Assembly: GCF_910592395.1 (NCBI RefSeq)
Contig: NC_088320.1
Span: 5,828,001 to 5,892,000 of the forward strand
DNA length: 64,000 nt
Source of the DNA: Lineus longissimus
Lineage: Eukaryota > Nemertea > Pilidiophora > Heteronemertea > Lineidae
Direction of reading: 5' to 3'
The position numbers were made by a program, and so were the translations under genes. Shown here one piece after another: positions 48,073 to 60,631 of this stretch. The notes below the pieces were generated by a model. The model was not told where the DNA came from. It did not search any database and was given only the letters and a program-made list of their open reading frames with translations. Within the stretch, counting starts at the first letter, position 1. Every line of letters starts with the position of its first letter.

Positions 48073-51000
48073 TCAGGGTTTTTCAGTAGTTTTATTAACA
48101 GATCCTTTTGTAATCTTTTCTTTTCTTTTCATTTTCTTCTTTTCCTTCGTCTCCGCTACTCTGACCGTCTCATTTGTGGACTGGTTGCCGTTTTCGACCC
48201 CGCTCAAGACCTGTTTACTATCTAAAACCATTCTGAAGTTCTTAACAGCACCTTCCTTAACAGTTGTAAACTGCTTGATCTTATCTCGGAGTGACTGAAT
48301 GGACATATTTCCGTCCAGGCCGCGTTCGGTTCCGTTAGTTCGAACTGACCCTCCCTTACCATGATTAGACTTATTTTCGTTTTTGTCGTGACTGTCATTG
48401 TTATGTTTACCAATAGAATGATGACTCGGGACTTTATTAATCGGTGCTTTCGATGTCTGTTTCTCAACTGCTGGCTTTGTGCTCTTGTTCTCCTCTTTCT
48501 GATGAAGTTTAATCTCCTTCTTGCCAAAGTAAGCTTTGATTCTTTTCCGCCCATCAATCACCCCTTGCGATAGATGTTTAGGCGGAGGATTTTCGGATCC
48601 ATGACCAAAATAACCTGTGTCCGGAAATAGATCAGTGCGATGATTTGGAAGTGGCTTGTCTGACAAGACTTTGTGTCCCTGTTTCCAAATGTCATATTGG
48701 TCTACGTCTGTCGATATGTCTCCGGCTCTAGACTTGCCTATTCCTCCCCCACTTCCCGCAAGGCTTTCTTTCTGCTGATCTTTCCAATTCCGAAAATGTT
48801 TTCCACGTTCTACACCTGGCATTTCCTCTTTCTTCTCATTTCCAGTGTTCTTTACAACATTTTTTTTCTTTCCGATGTGATAAAAATCATCGGGATCAAA
48901 TTCTTCTGCCCACTCTCCAAAACTATGTCCACTCTTCGCCGGCGTTCCATGGCGAACAGTATCGATGTTTTCCTTGTGTACAACGTCCGCGAATCCCCTA
49001 TCACTGTTTCTTCCGGCATGCAAACCACCATGGTCCGGCACCTCAGTTTTCCGTTCATCAACCATTACCCTCCCTTTCTTTTTCCCCACCGATTTATACC
49101 TGCTATCCCTCTCATTGTGTCCAAGCTTCCCCGGCTCTCGCAGCAAATCCAGGTCTGAGCCCTCCGTCGGGGAACTGTATCCCTCATTTCTGTGTTTTTT
49201 AGGTTTTTCTTTGCCGAGCAGATCATTCATGAGGTCATCAAACTTGTCATCATCAGCATTCCATTTGGTTGGCATGTATTCTTGTTCATTCTTATCGTAT
49301 TCAGAATGACTTTCTTGCTTCGCACGGCATGAGTCCTGTAGAATGCAAACGAGGGTACTACATGTATGAATATAATGCGTTATAAAGTACATGTATACGT
49401 AAGTTAATGTTTGGCGTATTGGTAAAGGGTCAGACACCTGACCCCAAGAACGTCCGTTCTAAGTTCTAACTCAGGTTAACGAAAGCCCCAATACACGTAG
49501 TTGCTCCTCAACGCCAACCTCCCGAAAAACTGTGTTGAAAGGTTACAGGGATCAGTGCATTCAAACAAACATAAAAAGCTAGATTCTAAGTAACTCTTAA
49601 AGAGTTTACTGACGTATAAATTTGAGACCAAAGCTAAGTTTCAATTTCAACCAAAAAGTGATAGACATGTAGGTGTAGTTGGGGCCAATTAATTGGAGAG
49701 TGAGAGACTATGGAAAAACCTACCCACACCCCCGACGTTCGACGATGTATGTTTACCTTGAGGCGATTGACTATTCCTCTGAGCTGGTGCTCGCGGGTCT
49801 TCGCATCCTCAATAGTTCGCTTCAGTGCTGCAATCTCTTTGTCTTTACTGGAAAACAAATCAATCGCATGAAACGTCAACGTCATCTATTGCATTTTTTA
49901 ATGAATGAATGATTGGCCATGTGGGACAGAGACTCGTATCCAAAATACAGATGAAGCCAAATTACACTGCAGAATACCGGGCAAGTACTGGTCTGATTAT
50001 GTTGATGATTACCACTGATGCCGACAATGTATTTCCTTATGATCGTAGTTGTGTTTTTAAAGGAAGTACCTTTCCATTTTTTCCTTATGGTGTTGTTGGA
50101 ACGCCTTAACCCGGACGAGGATCTTGCGGATTTTCTCATCTGCTTCATTAGGTTTCTTTGCTTTTGTCTGAAATGGGAAAATGGCGGTGGCTCAACATGC
50201 TTATAATCCACACTGTCCTACCCTCTCACTCACTCATGCAACTTGCCATTTCTATGTCAACTGTGGCACCGACTCATGTGTGCCTAACACTGACCAGCTC
50301 TGGCGGTAGAGCTATAGGAGGCAGCCCCTCCCACTGGCCGGCTGTCGAAAGGCTAACTACCTCTCACAGCACATATAAATTAGTTACAGAAACCACTGAC
50401 CCACCAATGATACTTAAATCCAGCTCTGAAATACCGAACAAACAGCTGAATAGTAATTAAGTAGGCCTCTCACCCGATTTTTATGGGGACATTCGTCTTC
50501 GTACCGTTCCCTCTCCTCCCTCAGTTTGTCTTTGTAGTCCGAGAGATCCTCCTATAAAAAAAGTTACGTTTGTCAAACTCAAAGAGAGAAACAGTGACGG
50601 AGAAAGGGCCTACTCGCAGAAAATTCTGTCCCCAAACGAGGTCTTAGTAAGCTTTGGTTGTTGCTTGAAGTAAGGTTATATTGAACAGATTCGGTGAGGG
50701 GAAGCTGTAGGTAACCAGGTGCCGACCCGTGAACAACCTTTTAGCAGGGTAGCAGAACTTTACAAGTTATGGTACCTTAATGTTACCCAGCTCCGACTTA
50801 AGGTCGCCTTTCTCCTGTTCTAAGAGTGCATTGTGCTCGTGTAAATACTTCTTTTCGTCTCGTGTCTTTAAAAACGCCTTTTTCAGTTTGTTGATTTCTT
50901 CCTCAGTGCAACCTGATGCGGCATGGGCCAGCTGGAAATAAACTAATATATAATAATATATTATATTATTACAAGACCAATTGTCCTTCAGTGATAGGAG

Positions 51001-51392
51001 GCGCTGTGTTTAAAATAAACAAAGCCTTATAGCAACAAAAATAGGGTGGTTGATCTAACCTAGTGAATCTGACCAAGTGTATCATAACAATTAACACTTT
51101 CCAAAGTAATTTGAGGTATAAAAAATCCCCTAAAGTTTTAAATAAGATAACCTTCTCAATAAACGAAAAAACCCAATGGAGTCCATGGTTGGTCTTCAAG
51201 AAGTTGTTCATTTTATTTCGACAAATACCAACACAGAAATAAACGAAATGTGTTTACCGTCAAATTGGCAACTTGAGCAAGAGCCCGGTCCTCCTCCTGA
51301 AAATATGTGGACTTCCTTACTGATATGAAACAAACGATACTTACAACTATAACTGGTATAGCCACCAACACGAATCCCCACCACTTCATCAT
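48073..51392 (-). CDS. Type II membrane protein with coiled coil and long charged tail
   Basis: Exons 51258-51392, 50776-50931, 50474-50551, 50070-50167, 49757-49847 and 48073-49335 join in phase to 606 residues. The start codon has a strong context (GCCGCC before ATG). After four residues comes one membrane span (WWGFVLVAIPVIVVSIVCFISV), followed by Lys/Glu-rich segments with heptad character (EEEINKLKKAFLK, YKDKLREERERYEDE, KEIAALKRTIEDAK), a probable coiled coil to about residue 185. The last exon gives 420 residues rich in Lys, Asp, Gly, His and Ser, probably disordered, with acidic-aromatic motifs such as FGEWAEEFDPDDF. The layout resembles Golgi type II coiled-coil proteins (GOLM1/GOLIM4 style), but I see no sequence match and assign no symbol. 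Topology would place most of the protein in the secretory lumen or outside the cell. Confidence 0.75.
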
Positions 51393-53537
51393 GGCGGCTA
51401 TGTTGTAACAAAGTCAAGCAGGCTTGTAACGCCTATGTAAATAATACACACTATATCATATACCGACCTATGCCTACAGTCAATTTTAGTGCAATCACTC
51501 CACATGACTTCAACCATTTTTCGTAAATTTGAAACATTTTGCATCGATTTTTGAAATTGAATCTGTCCCGCAGCTGTAGTGGGTCGATGTGGGCCAACTG
51601 GCGGTAGTTCGCAGTTGTGTACTGTGGGAAGGCACCATGAGTGAAGAGTCTACTCCTAATTCGTATTCTACAACCGCCAATTTTCTCAGTTGAACCCTTC
51701 AACATTCACGTCACGGTAGGACTTTAAGCCTCTACAAGAGAAGTTTCATCTGATAGGGCGACGCAGTCTTTCTGTCTTGAAAAAAACCAGTCCACAGGCT
51801 ACACTTATGGTATAGCTTGCCGATTCAACAGCTTGCATGCAAGCTTCCAAACAAAGATGGCATCGCGGATGGTTCCCGTGTGAAATGACGGTGAAATAGT
51901 CATACCTCAGTCATCCAGGCAGTCGGGAAGTTGCGAGATCGGACGTGAACATCGTCAGTCCTGAAGAAGCCATTATGGACAATGGAGAAACTGTACGGGT
52001 AGACAATCAACAGTAAATTCGAATCCAGTGAACAATGTTATTGGTGGAATAGTCAGCAAGCAGCGTCTAGGTGGTAGGTCAAGACAGAGTCTCACGAAAG
52101 ATTCTGGTCAAGACAAACTTGAGTGCTGTTTGGTTGGAAATGCAACTTTGAAAAACACAAAAGAAGTAATTATAAATGTCGCATGTCGCAATGCGTTACA
52201 ACCTCCCAGTCCAACGTTACAGTCGTTGTCCCGAATGATTAAAACGTTATGTTCGAGAACTTTCGTTTTTCGTCAATCATCTAAAGTTTTCAAGCTATAG
52301 GCGCTGCTACCTTGTGACAACATGGACACGCATCCACCAATATATAGTATATGGCACGTTCCATTGACTCTTTTTATAACCTTCAGAAGAAGGAGGGGTC
52401 CTGGTTAACACCAAAAACGTAGATCTTCGTCGTTAGCCATTCAGCTGGAATAATAGCAAATCTGAAAAATCTAAGTACGCATTGATAAGTATCGAAAAGT
52501 CAATAGGCCAATGCCTTTTTCAGTTAGATATTTCCATCGTTTATTACATGGTATTTCCATTAGCGATACCATATTTTGTCTCTGTGCCTGTTGTGCTTCT
52601 AAAGGGTAAATGGTCTTGTGGCCTGTAAACATCCATTGAATGAACCGGAACATAAATCAGGCTATCCGATCGTTGCATATGATGATTTATCGTGCATTCG
52701 TTGCCTCGTAAATCATGGACTCTTGTCCCAAGTCAATGGTTCCCGGCGAAACATAACCATCATATCGCAGGTCAACTGGTAGTTCCACGCCAAACATTTT
52801 GTCAAAATACTATCCTGAGAAATATCCTATCATAGGAAGGGCAGAGTTAATCAGGTATTGAAAACCATCGGTTCCCAGACCATACTGCGTTGCCATAGGG
52901 TAGGACTCTTTTCCCAGTTGGACAGTCACAACGGTCAAGGAATATGGAATTTTGCTCTGACGTTACCACAGTACAACTCCTGGTGCATCACTTTCAAACA
53001 GTGTTGACCATGAGTTGGTGCAACGTGTGTGCTATTCCTGAGTTCGCAATCCCTACGAATGTTTCCTAGGCAAGAAGGTTAGCAATGTCATCAAGTACTA
53101 ATTTATCTACATTTTCTCTTGAAATTGATTTGGTGTCTACGTAATTTACCAAGCGATTGGCTATGTAACGAAAGAAACCGTTGCTTAAAGGGTTAATGCA
53201 AACCCATTCAGTTTCGAATACAATCTTGTTAAGAAATCAGATCAAACAAGGGAACGCTCAAGACGAAGTCCAACGGAAGTAGTTTTTGTTGAGAAAATCA
53301 CGCACGCCAGTGATTTGTCAGCCGGCGATCTACTGTTTTCGTTACCAATTATCTCGCGGTGGGGAAGTCTCCTTCCCTAAGGATTTGGAGCTGGCGCTTT
53401 GGTGCCTAGACAGGCAATGGGCCGAGAGGAGTAGATTAGACTGGAGAGGCGGAGTATTGTGGTGCTTCAACAGAATATTTCTGGTTTGATTCATGGAGTT
53501 TTAATCGACCTCGGTATACACTATGTATATACATAAT

Positions 53538-53705
53538 GGGAGCTCAGTGGTACAGTTGTTAGACAGCTGGGTCCAATACTCAAGAGGTTCGACGCTCAGA
53601 AGATCAGCACTGTTTCATCTTTGTGTTCTTGAGCATAGCAATTAATTCAACTGGCTTCTCTCCACCCAGTTGCAAAAAATTGGGTACCTAGCTGGCAGAG
53701 ATTGC
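53538..53705 (+). mobile_element. tRNA-derived SINE
   Basis: GGGAGCTCAGTGGTACAG at 53538-53555 resembles the tRNA 5' end and box A. AGAGGTTCGACGC at 53583-53595 resembles box B, at normal tRNA spacing. A tRNA-unrelated stretch follows with CACCCAGTTGCAAAAAATTGGGTACC, itself a small inverted repeat. The 3' end is not defined. Confidence 0.55.
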
Positions 53706-55521
53706 GAAATATGAATTCAGGATGATAGGAATGACGGCGCCCATGCCGACAGAACCTCGACAGAATGTCGCCGACCTTAGCGTGCAGAAGTGATGTGGTT
53801 TTGCGACATGTTCCTTACTAAATGCACCCTCCTTGACTCATCAACAATCGCGATCCTCGCTGAACATTCGATTCCGGTCCCGAAAATCATAAATCAGTAT
53901 TCTTGTCACAGCTCCGTTTACGACATTGCCGATAATTACCTGGGTTGTTCGCAACTTTACGATAACAAGATGGCCGATTGTCCATCATGCTGATTGGATA
54001 GCTGCCGCACGTGGTAACAGGACAAGTGATTCTTTCATGCCTTGGGTGTTCGTCATTCGGTGCTTGTCCTGATTCATCAGGGAGGTGTAATTTCTTTGAG
54101 TGTGTTTGTAGGTTCTTCGTTAATGGCTGGTCCGGAAACGAGGCATTTGAATGAATAGTGTTTGTGGGAAATGCCCGCAGACAATTCTCTAGTCATTGGT
54201 CAATTTCAACACTTGATCTCTTAAAAAAAGATGGAAAACGTAGATAGGGTATTCTTCTAAGATTTACATACATGTACATGTATCATCAAAAGACGACAAG
54301 GCGGATAATGGGAAACGTCTAGGTCATCCAAGCCAAAGAGCAAACCAGAACCGGCCCGGTCAGGTTATTCCTAATGATGACCACAGACACCGAAGTGCAC
54401 GAGAGACCATGTCAGTTGTTACCACTTAAGGAGAACCAATATCCACGCGACCAGGGTACTGCCTGACACCATCTACCTCGCAATAATGCCCGACCCGACG
54501 GTCTAATCTACCCCGTTGCGTGACGGCTTCATCTATACTGATGCCCAGACTTGCTAGTAGCTGGGGACTCTTTCCAATTTTTGTCACTAAATTATACCAT
54601 TAAATCAAGGCGGACACCCATAAGGTCGCCTTCCTGGGCTTCTCAAGAGATTGGTCTGAGATCGACTGAGGCTGATTAGTGTCTGTCGAGACGTACGAGA
54701 CCGCGATTTTATCACATGGCGTCGACAGAGTTCGCGTGACTCAGCTACACCTCCATCTGTAATCAAATAATCATAGAATAAAAATTTCTCGCATGCGCTT
54801 AATTATACTCTTGACCAGTTATGCATGTACTAACTAAGTTGGATGGGCTTCGATTGATATGATAACTTTTGAGAGATTGAGATGAGATGTCAAACAATTT
54901 CAATAAGATCATTTTTGATACACGTTAATGCTCCTAGTGCTTCACCCTGACACAGACATGAACTGTCAGCTGACTTAACATAAAAGCTGTGCAATTTTAA
55001 TTTGGCTCTCCCTCTATACCTTGCATAATATGTTCCCCTTCAACTGTATGTGTCAGATAGACGCAGGGACATCTCAAGAACATCACAAGCCGAGGAGGGC
55101 CGACGCATTCAAAAGGCACCACGCGTGGTAAACATGGAGAACACTTCCCGTTTAGACTAATTAGCTTATTCATCAAGTAAGATCTAAGACTAATAGTAGA
55201 GAGCTTGTCGATTCATTGACTGATAGGTTGGTAAGAGAGATCTAAGGCAATGAGATATTTTTAAGTCGTTTCTGGTCGTTCAATGGATTGGAAAGTTGCG
55301 AGCAGTAATAAGCTTGTGCACAGTGTAGATCATCATCGTGTACATGTACATTCCTGCATGCATACCTGGACGATTTTCAAAAACATGTGATATTTCGTTT
55401 TAAATCGCAGTGAAGAAAAGAGTGTTCTTATATTCTCAAAATACGTATAAGTTACAAATTGATTGTCAAAATGCTCGAATAATAGGTAGATTGATAACTC
55501 CGAGGTCGAATATCCAGATAC

Positions 55522-56470
55522 GATTCTTAGTAAAGATCTTATCTAGTTTCGTGTGCATGTGCATGTGCTTTACAGGATTATTTTAAGATTCTTACTTAAG
55601 AACTGAACTAAAAATCTTACAGGAATCCTGAAAAGATGTTTGGTTAAGAACATCAAGAATACCATCTGAGTGGGTTTTCGACGTGGGCACGATCTGTGCA
55701 CACAATAATGTCGATACATTACAATAACCCAATTATTTGTGCCATGGATTTGCAATGAAGAGATGCTTACCCCATTGCATTTAGGGCCAATACACTAACA
55801 TCACAGCGGCCAAATCATGCACGACGCGCCCACAGCACCGCCTGCGTCCCGGACGTCGACCAAGATCACCAAAAGCCCTGGACGCACCACGGCATCACAG
55901 CCTGCACCACCTGGTCCAGCATGGCATAATCCCAATAAACTCGACTCCCTTGCCAAGTTCACTCACTCAAACCACCAAACACTTCACAAATATCATACAA
56001 TCAGTCGACAAGATCACACTGTTCTGATTTTTCCGTGTTTTTATCAATTTACGCTGGAGGACAGTTTATATTCCTTTAGGATTAATCAGCGGACATTACG
56101 GGACGCCTTCACGTTACCTGGCAACAGGGACAGCAGCGGAGACTGGGCGATATTCTACGGGAGTTTCGTCAACATAAAGTAAGTATTTGATTAAATCTAT
56201 GTTTTTTTCTTTATTATAGTAGGTTAGTTAGAGTTGAAGGATGGCTAAAATGCATGGGCCTCAATTAAGACTAACTAAAGAAGAGACCTCCAACCCGAAA
56301 TCGAGTTTCTGGACTTTTTAGTTGAGAACTACTAGGATTGATACTTTTACATTTCTGTTGATTTTCATTCTGTATATCCAAGATTCCAATGTCGAAAATA
56401 CAAATTATATTCTTAGTTAAGATCTTATCTAGTTTCGTATGCAAGTGCATGTGCATGCACTAAACGATTC
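55522..56470. repeat. Two similar segments of about 65 bp
   Basis: 55522-55590 and 56408-56470 share AAGATCTTATCTAGTTTCGT followed by alternating GCATGTGCATG. Both are followed by related GATTCTTA...AGAATCTTAC-type sequence, suggesting two copies of one dispersed element. Confidence 0.5.
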
Positions 56471-58376
56471 TTAACTAAGAATCTTACGAGAATTTTAAAA
56501 CGAATGACGTAGAGGTAGAATGAGCTCTTATATCGATGCACTCCCGATAACATTAAGGTGGCAATGTGTCGACATCCTATCCCTGATATCTCTAGATCAC
56601 GTTAACGTCTATCATAAAAAACGCTGATTTGTATGATGGGATATATCGTTGGAAACATGAAACGAAATTACTGCCAGCAACGTAGATAATAAGTAGGAGT
56701 TCCGACCTTTTTATCACGAGAGATTATCTTGGGCATTTCTTCCCTGCAAAAGCCATGCACTGTTGAAATCGGTTTGGTTAAAAGGATAAAACAAATCTGA
56801 GAAGCGATCTCGTCCTGGGGATTGTCAACGCAGCATAGGAAAGGACACTCAGAACACACGCAGCATGATCATCGCCAAATTTATGTCCTTTAAATAAACC
56901 AATCAATCACGAAAACTCTGATTTCGTACAAAAGTAAGAGCGAATTACACAACAAATAGTATCTTACAAACATGATAGCATTTAGAGTCAAACTGATCGC
57001 CTATAAGCACTTGGAGATGAGTAAAGAACATCAACTGTCATACGGGATTCTGATCGTTTCCGCGGCTGTCTTCAGACTTGTCAGATCGGAAAGCCACCAG
57101 TCGATACGAATCAACGTCTTTTGCATCGGACTAGATAACTCCAGGGTGATAGAGTTTTTAGCGCAAAGATAGGCTAAAGCATGAGACATTTCAAAGCGAA
57201 GATGTTTATCAAAGGGTTAAACTTGATGCGAAATATTCATCACTTTCTGTTGTTAAAAACGTTGCAGCTTTCTTGAAGATTGTAATGTAAATACGGATTA
57301 GAATATCATTTCTTTGTGTCTCCCTACCATGCGCAGGTGTCATGGCAAATCAGTCGTTGTAAGAAAATCAGTAACACAATTGAGGTTTCCAACGACCAGC
57401 TGAGATCTCAGGTTAATGGAGAAAAAATTAGATTACGAAATGTCGTGTTTATTGCATATTTGGTTTAAATGTAATTGAACGGATTGAGGATTCGAATTAT
57501 ATATCATGGTATGACAATATATAACTTGAGTATGATCACATTGATGACAAAATATCGCGGATTTAGTTTTGTATGAGAATGTTATCGATGCATTTTTGGT
57601 TCAATAAATGTATATTACATCTCATCAGCCAGAATGGCGCATTAGTCCGCCAATGAAGTGCTGAGTTGCTTTTCAATGCAGTATCATGTCGCATGTGCAC
57701 CGGTGCTGCATTTTCAATTCACAAACAATTTTTTTTGCTTCAAGGCTATTAACCTTTATTCTAAGAGTTTGGTATCGACTAAAGTGGGAGTGATTTTAGA
57801 ATAATCCCAGTTGAGTTAAATATAGAGTGAATTACGTCCTCTTCAGAAAACGTCGTTGAGGTCTTAGCTTTTACTTTGGGAGAAAATGATTTTATGAGAT
57901 TGACAGATTCGCTCGTTTACGTCCGCTAAGAACTCAAATGCTGTCGTGTGTTAACATCACGCATCGAATGTCCTTGGCGGGTGTTAATGAGACATTCGTT
58001 AATCATGAAATTGTTGCAGGGATCATTATATTTACCGTAGCGTGATGACAGATGCCGGTTATAGCCTTTCTTCAAGCAGCAATTGAGTAAACATGAGGAT
58101 GACGAGCGCACTAATAATATTCTCTTTAAATGAGTGAGCGAATTTTCCCTTCAAAATGTTTGTTGGTCTCCTGGGTGATCCTGTGGTTTTCAAAGGTCAC
58201 AGAAGTCACAATTGGACAAATACTGGCGTGATGTGTCTTTAAGGCATAGCTATGTTACCATTTTCCGATGCGTAGCATTATTTTTGGCCACTCTGAGAGC
58301 CTCCCAAATAACTGTTGCTATTGCAGCTAGATACTCTATTGCTAGATCTGCATTGTCTAGTTTTCGAAAAGGCCCT

Positions 58377-59987
58377 TCATGAAAGGTATGTCTTGACAAC
58401 TCCACTGATCGGCCTCCTACAGAGTGGACACTCCCTAACCCTCCTGCTGCACTGCTCGCACACAACCAAGTGGCCGCATGGCAGGAATACCACATTGGCT
58501 TCCATATCGAAACATATCTTACACATCATTCTCTCCTTGAGTTCTCTGTTCTCAGTTTTAAGATTTGCAGTGGTCACACTATTACTCTGTCCGCTCGGTG
58601 TTGAAGTGTTTCTCCGATTGCCACTAGGCGTCGTCGTCTCTGTCCAGGAAGTGGCCCCCACCGACAACGCTGCGACAGCATTAGAACATGTTGTCCTTGA
58701 TGCTGTAGCCCGAAGGGCACCGGCACAGTCAACGGGCTTTGTACCAACACCTGATGTGGACATGGAGGTTTCCTGAGAGAGGCCCAGTGCATAATGCATC
58801 ACTGGGTAACTATCTCTCTGGTCCGCAGCGTCAATGGTCGCCATCAGCATGTCCTTGAACGACTTGAAATCGTCGCCTTCGTAGATGAGCTGTTCGGATA
58901 TAACAGCTCCTAAAAGTTCATTTGAGTAACCCATTCTGAGTAGCTCCTGGGCCCAGTCAAGGTCGAGACGAGCACGGACCTCCCGGGCTTGAACCTGTCT
59001 CTTTTGGGTTCTTGGTCGGCGTTGGGCCTTGGGAGCAGGTTTGGTAGATGGTGGTATTGGCGGTATCCTACGGGGCAGGGTATAGGGTGTCTGAACGTCA
59101 TTGGAAGCGCTTGGTGTTTTTATTACGTTCGAGGATCGGCCCGAATTAGATGTGGATGATACTGCACCTGACGTGGACGTCGTTGGAGGGGCAATATGTC
59201 TACTATTTGTATTTGTCTCTTGAAGCTGTCGTCTGTCGTCTACTTCCAATAAATTCAATTCCCGTTCAAGAGTGCCTTCATCAATATCATTGTCATACAT
59301 TTCTTGTACCATTCTGATGAAACCTTCGCCCTTTGCCGACCGGACGAACTGACATCTTGGATTGACCCTGGCGTGTTCAATCCAGGCATCGTCAGAACTA
59401 GTTAACTGCTCTACGAAGGCCCCACAATAATGACACAACAAACCGTTGCCATGACCGGGGTAAAACAAACCCGCTTCAGAAGCTTCTGATGTGCTGCAAC
59501 GATGTGGATTACTCCAGTTCCTAAAACTCAAAGTTCTTTGACCCTTGTCCGAGAAATCTGGCAAAGGAGCCCTTGTTTGATGCATTTGGTGGTGGGCATT
59601 TGTAGCGGACGATGCGTCACCTTTGCCACGTGGTTCTCTGTACAAGTCCTCGTCGTCGTCGCTTGAACCATTACGTACAACACTGGAACTCAGAATATTG
59701 TTGCAGCTATGACTATTCCGTGTTCGCGAAAGCGGCCCTTTGAAGGTAGGTATGTTCTGGGTCAGTCGAGAGTTTTCACGATTCACCAATGGCTTTGTTG
59801 TATTCGTCGATCTTTCTGCGAAACAATCACCTCTTTGGTTGTTGGTGGAATTGTCGCTTTTCCACCTTGAATCCTTACGCAACGCACAATCATCTGCTTT
59901 ACTGCGACCGTCTGAAGGCGTGGCCGAACTTGATACGCCATTCGCAGGATATTTTAGACACCCTTCTTCTTCAAGCACGATTAACTT
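58377..59987 (-). CDS. Inhibitor of apoptosis protein with one BIR, UBA and RING
   Basis: One large exon, 58377-59987 (acceptor TTTCAG before AAGTTAATC), encodes 536 residues to the stop. Numbering from the GTG at 59978, the BIR spans about 146-214 with the zinc ligands in exact C-x2-C-x16-H-x6-C spacing (C182, C185, H202, C209). A UBA-like segment lies at about 338-385 (WAQELLRMGYSNELLGAVI). A C-terminal RING lies at 486-533 (CKICF, CGHLVVC, CPLCRRP) and ends YLS. IAPs bind caspases or IAP-binding motifs through BIRs, bind ubiquitin through UBA and act as E3 ligases through RING, in cell-death and immune signalling. Only one BIR is present; the first 140 residues are Ser/Asn-rich and unstructured. 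The exon is open from its acceptor, so the initiator is upstream; the exon at 60479-60631 has a compatible phase. Confidence 0.9.
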   Translation of the reverse strand, partial: KLIVLEEEGCLKYPANGVSSSATPSDGRSKADDCALRKDSRWKSDNSTNNQRGDCFAERSTNTTKPLVNRENSRLTQNIPTFKGPLSRTRNSHSCNNILSSSVVRNGSSDDDEDLYREPRGKGDASSATNAHHQMHQTRAPLPDFSDKGQRTLSFRNWSNPHRCSTSEASEAGLFYPGHGNGLLCHYCGAFVEQLTSSDDAWIEHARVNPRCQFVRSAKGEGFIRMVQEMYDNDIDEGTLERELNLLEVDDRRQLQETNTNSRHIAPPTTSTSGAVSSTSNSGRSSNVIKTPSASNDVQTPYTLPRRIPPIPPSTKPAPKAQRRPRTQKRQVQAREVRARLDLDWAQELLRMGYSNELLGAVISEQLIYEGDDFKSFKDMLMATIDAADQRDSYPVMHYALGLSQETSMSTSGVGTKPVDCAGALRATASRTTCSNAVAALSVGATSWTETTTPSGNRRNTSTPSGQSNSVTTANLKTENRELKERMMCKICFDMEANVVFLPCGHLVVCEQCSRRVRECPLCRRPISGVVKTYLS

Positions 59988-60478
59988 CTGAAATTAAAAC
60001 AAAAATCTGAAAACCTCTTATCTAAAAAAACCTAAAGTAAACATATTGGATAAAGTTGATGGAGTTGAACTTAGATATGTGACTAATTCATTAAGAAGAT
60101 TTTTAATCCGCTCTCTCGATTTCTCAAGCAGAGTAACTGCGCTTTGATCGCACTTGTCAGTTAGTCACGAGAGACTAAAGACAAGCCGACGGATGACCGG
60201 CGCCGGGAATCCGGCAGGGTATTTCTAGAATCTTCGTCCCGGATGACATGATTTCGTTGCATGTTTCTGATGACATGATATGAACTTCTCGTTTCGGTAT
60301 ATCATATTCTTTGAAATACCCAGGGTCAGACCAAAGATAACCAATACTGAATATAGAGCTAATGAGTTCATGGTCTAACGAAGGATTGACAGTAATTTTG
60401 AGCAATTACAACGCCAGATGAATGACCTTTCATTTAAGGACCAACATATGGTGACATTTCGGACCCAGTTGCACTCAC

Positions 60479-60631
60479 CTGTCGTTTCTCAATGTCTCGA
60501 ATCTCGTCGTCCTTCAGAATCCTGTCCCATTTGGAATTGGTTGGAATGTACTCTCCTTCTGACAACGGCCCGAGGATACATACAACATGTAATGCATATA
60601 CAACCGGCGCCGAGATACTTGTACAGTCCAT
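60479..60631 (-). CDS. Possible first coding exon upstream of the IAP
   Basis: A minus-strand frame starts at ATG 60631 and ends at a good donor CAG|GTGAGT (60479) in phase 0, matching the IAP exon acceptor at 59987. The start reads as a moderately hydrophobic leader (VVYALHVVCILG) and then EGEYIPTNSKWDRILKDDE. A leader would be odd for a cytosolic IAP. An alternative acceptor (GTTGTCAG, at 60559-60561) could begin the exon at 60558 instead. It may belong to the IAP or to another transcript. Confidence 0.35.

Larger units (their letters stand above)
51393..58376. other. Gene-poor region of about 7 kb
   Basis: No frame on either strand shows a domain. A 121-codon plus frame at 55817-56182 is followed by AAA|GTAAGT and starts with Pro/Ala/Thr-rich sequence, but I would not defend it. 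The region contains the tRNA-like SINE at 53538 and a pair of similar AGATCTTATCTAGTTTCGT segments (55522-55590 and 56408-56470). Confidence 0.45.

Noticed and set aside
48361-49309. Plus-strand frames opposite the coiled-coil gene tail
   Set aside because: They are antisense shadows of a long biased-composition exon.
49420-49560. Possible tRNA-like sequence near GGCGTATTGGTAAAGGGTCAGAC
   Set aside because: A box-A-like start is present, but no acceptable box B at the right distance.
51313-51360. Possible 48-bp intron in the first exon of the coiled-coil gene (GTAAGT to TTTTCAG)
   Set aside because: It is too short for a typical animal intron, and reading through it gives a continuous membrane span.
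55817-56182. 121-codon frame ending at AAA|GTAAGT
   Set aside because: The donor is attractive, but the composition is low-complexity and no partner exon was found.
58315-58776. 153-codon plus-strand frame opposite the IAP
   Set aside because: It is the antisense shadow of the UBA-RING part of the IAP.
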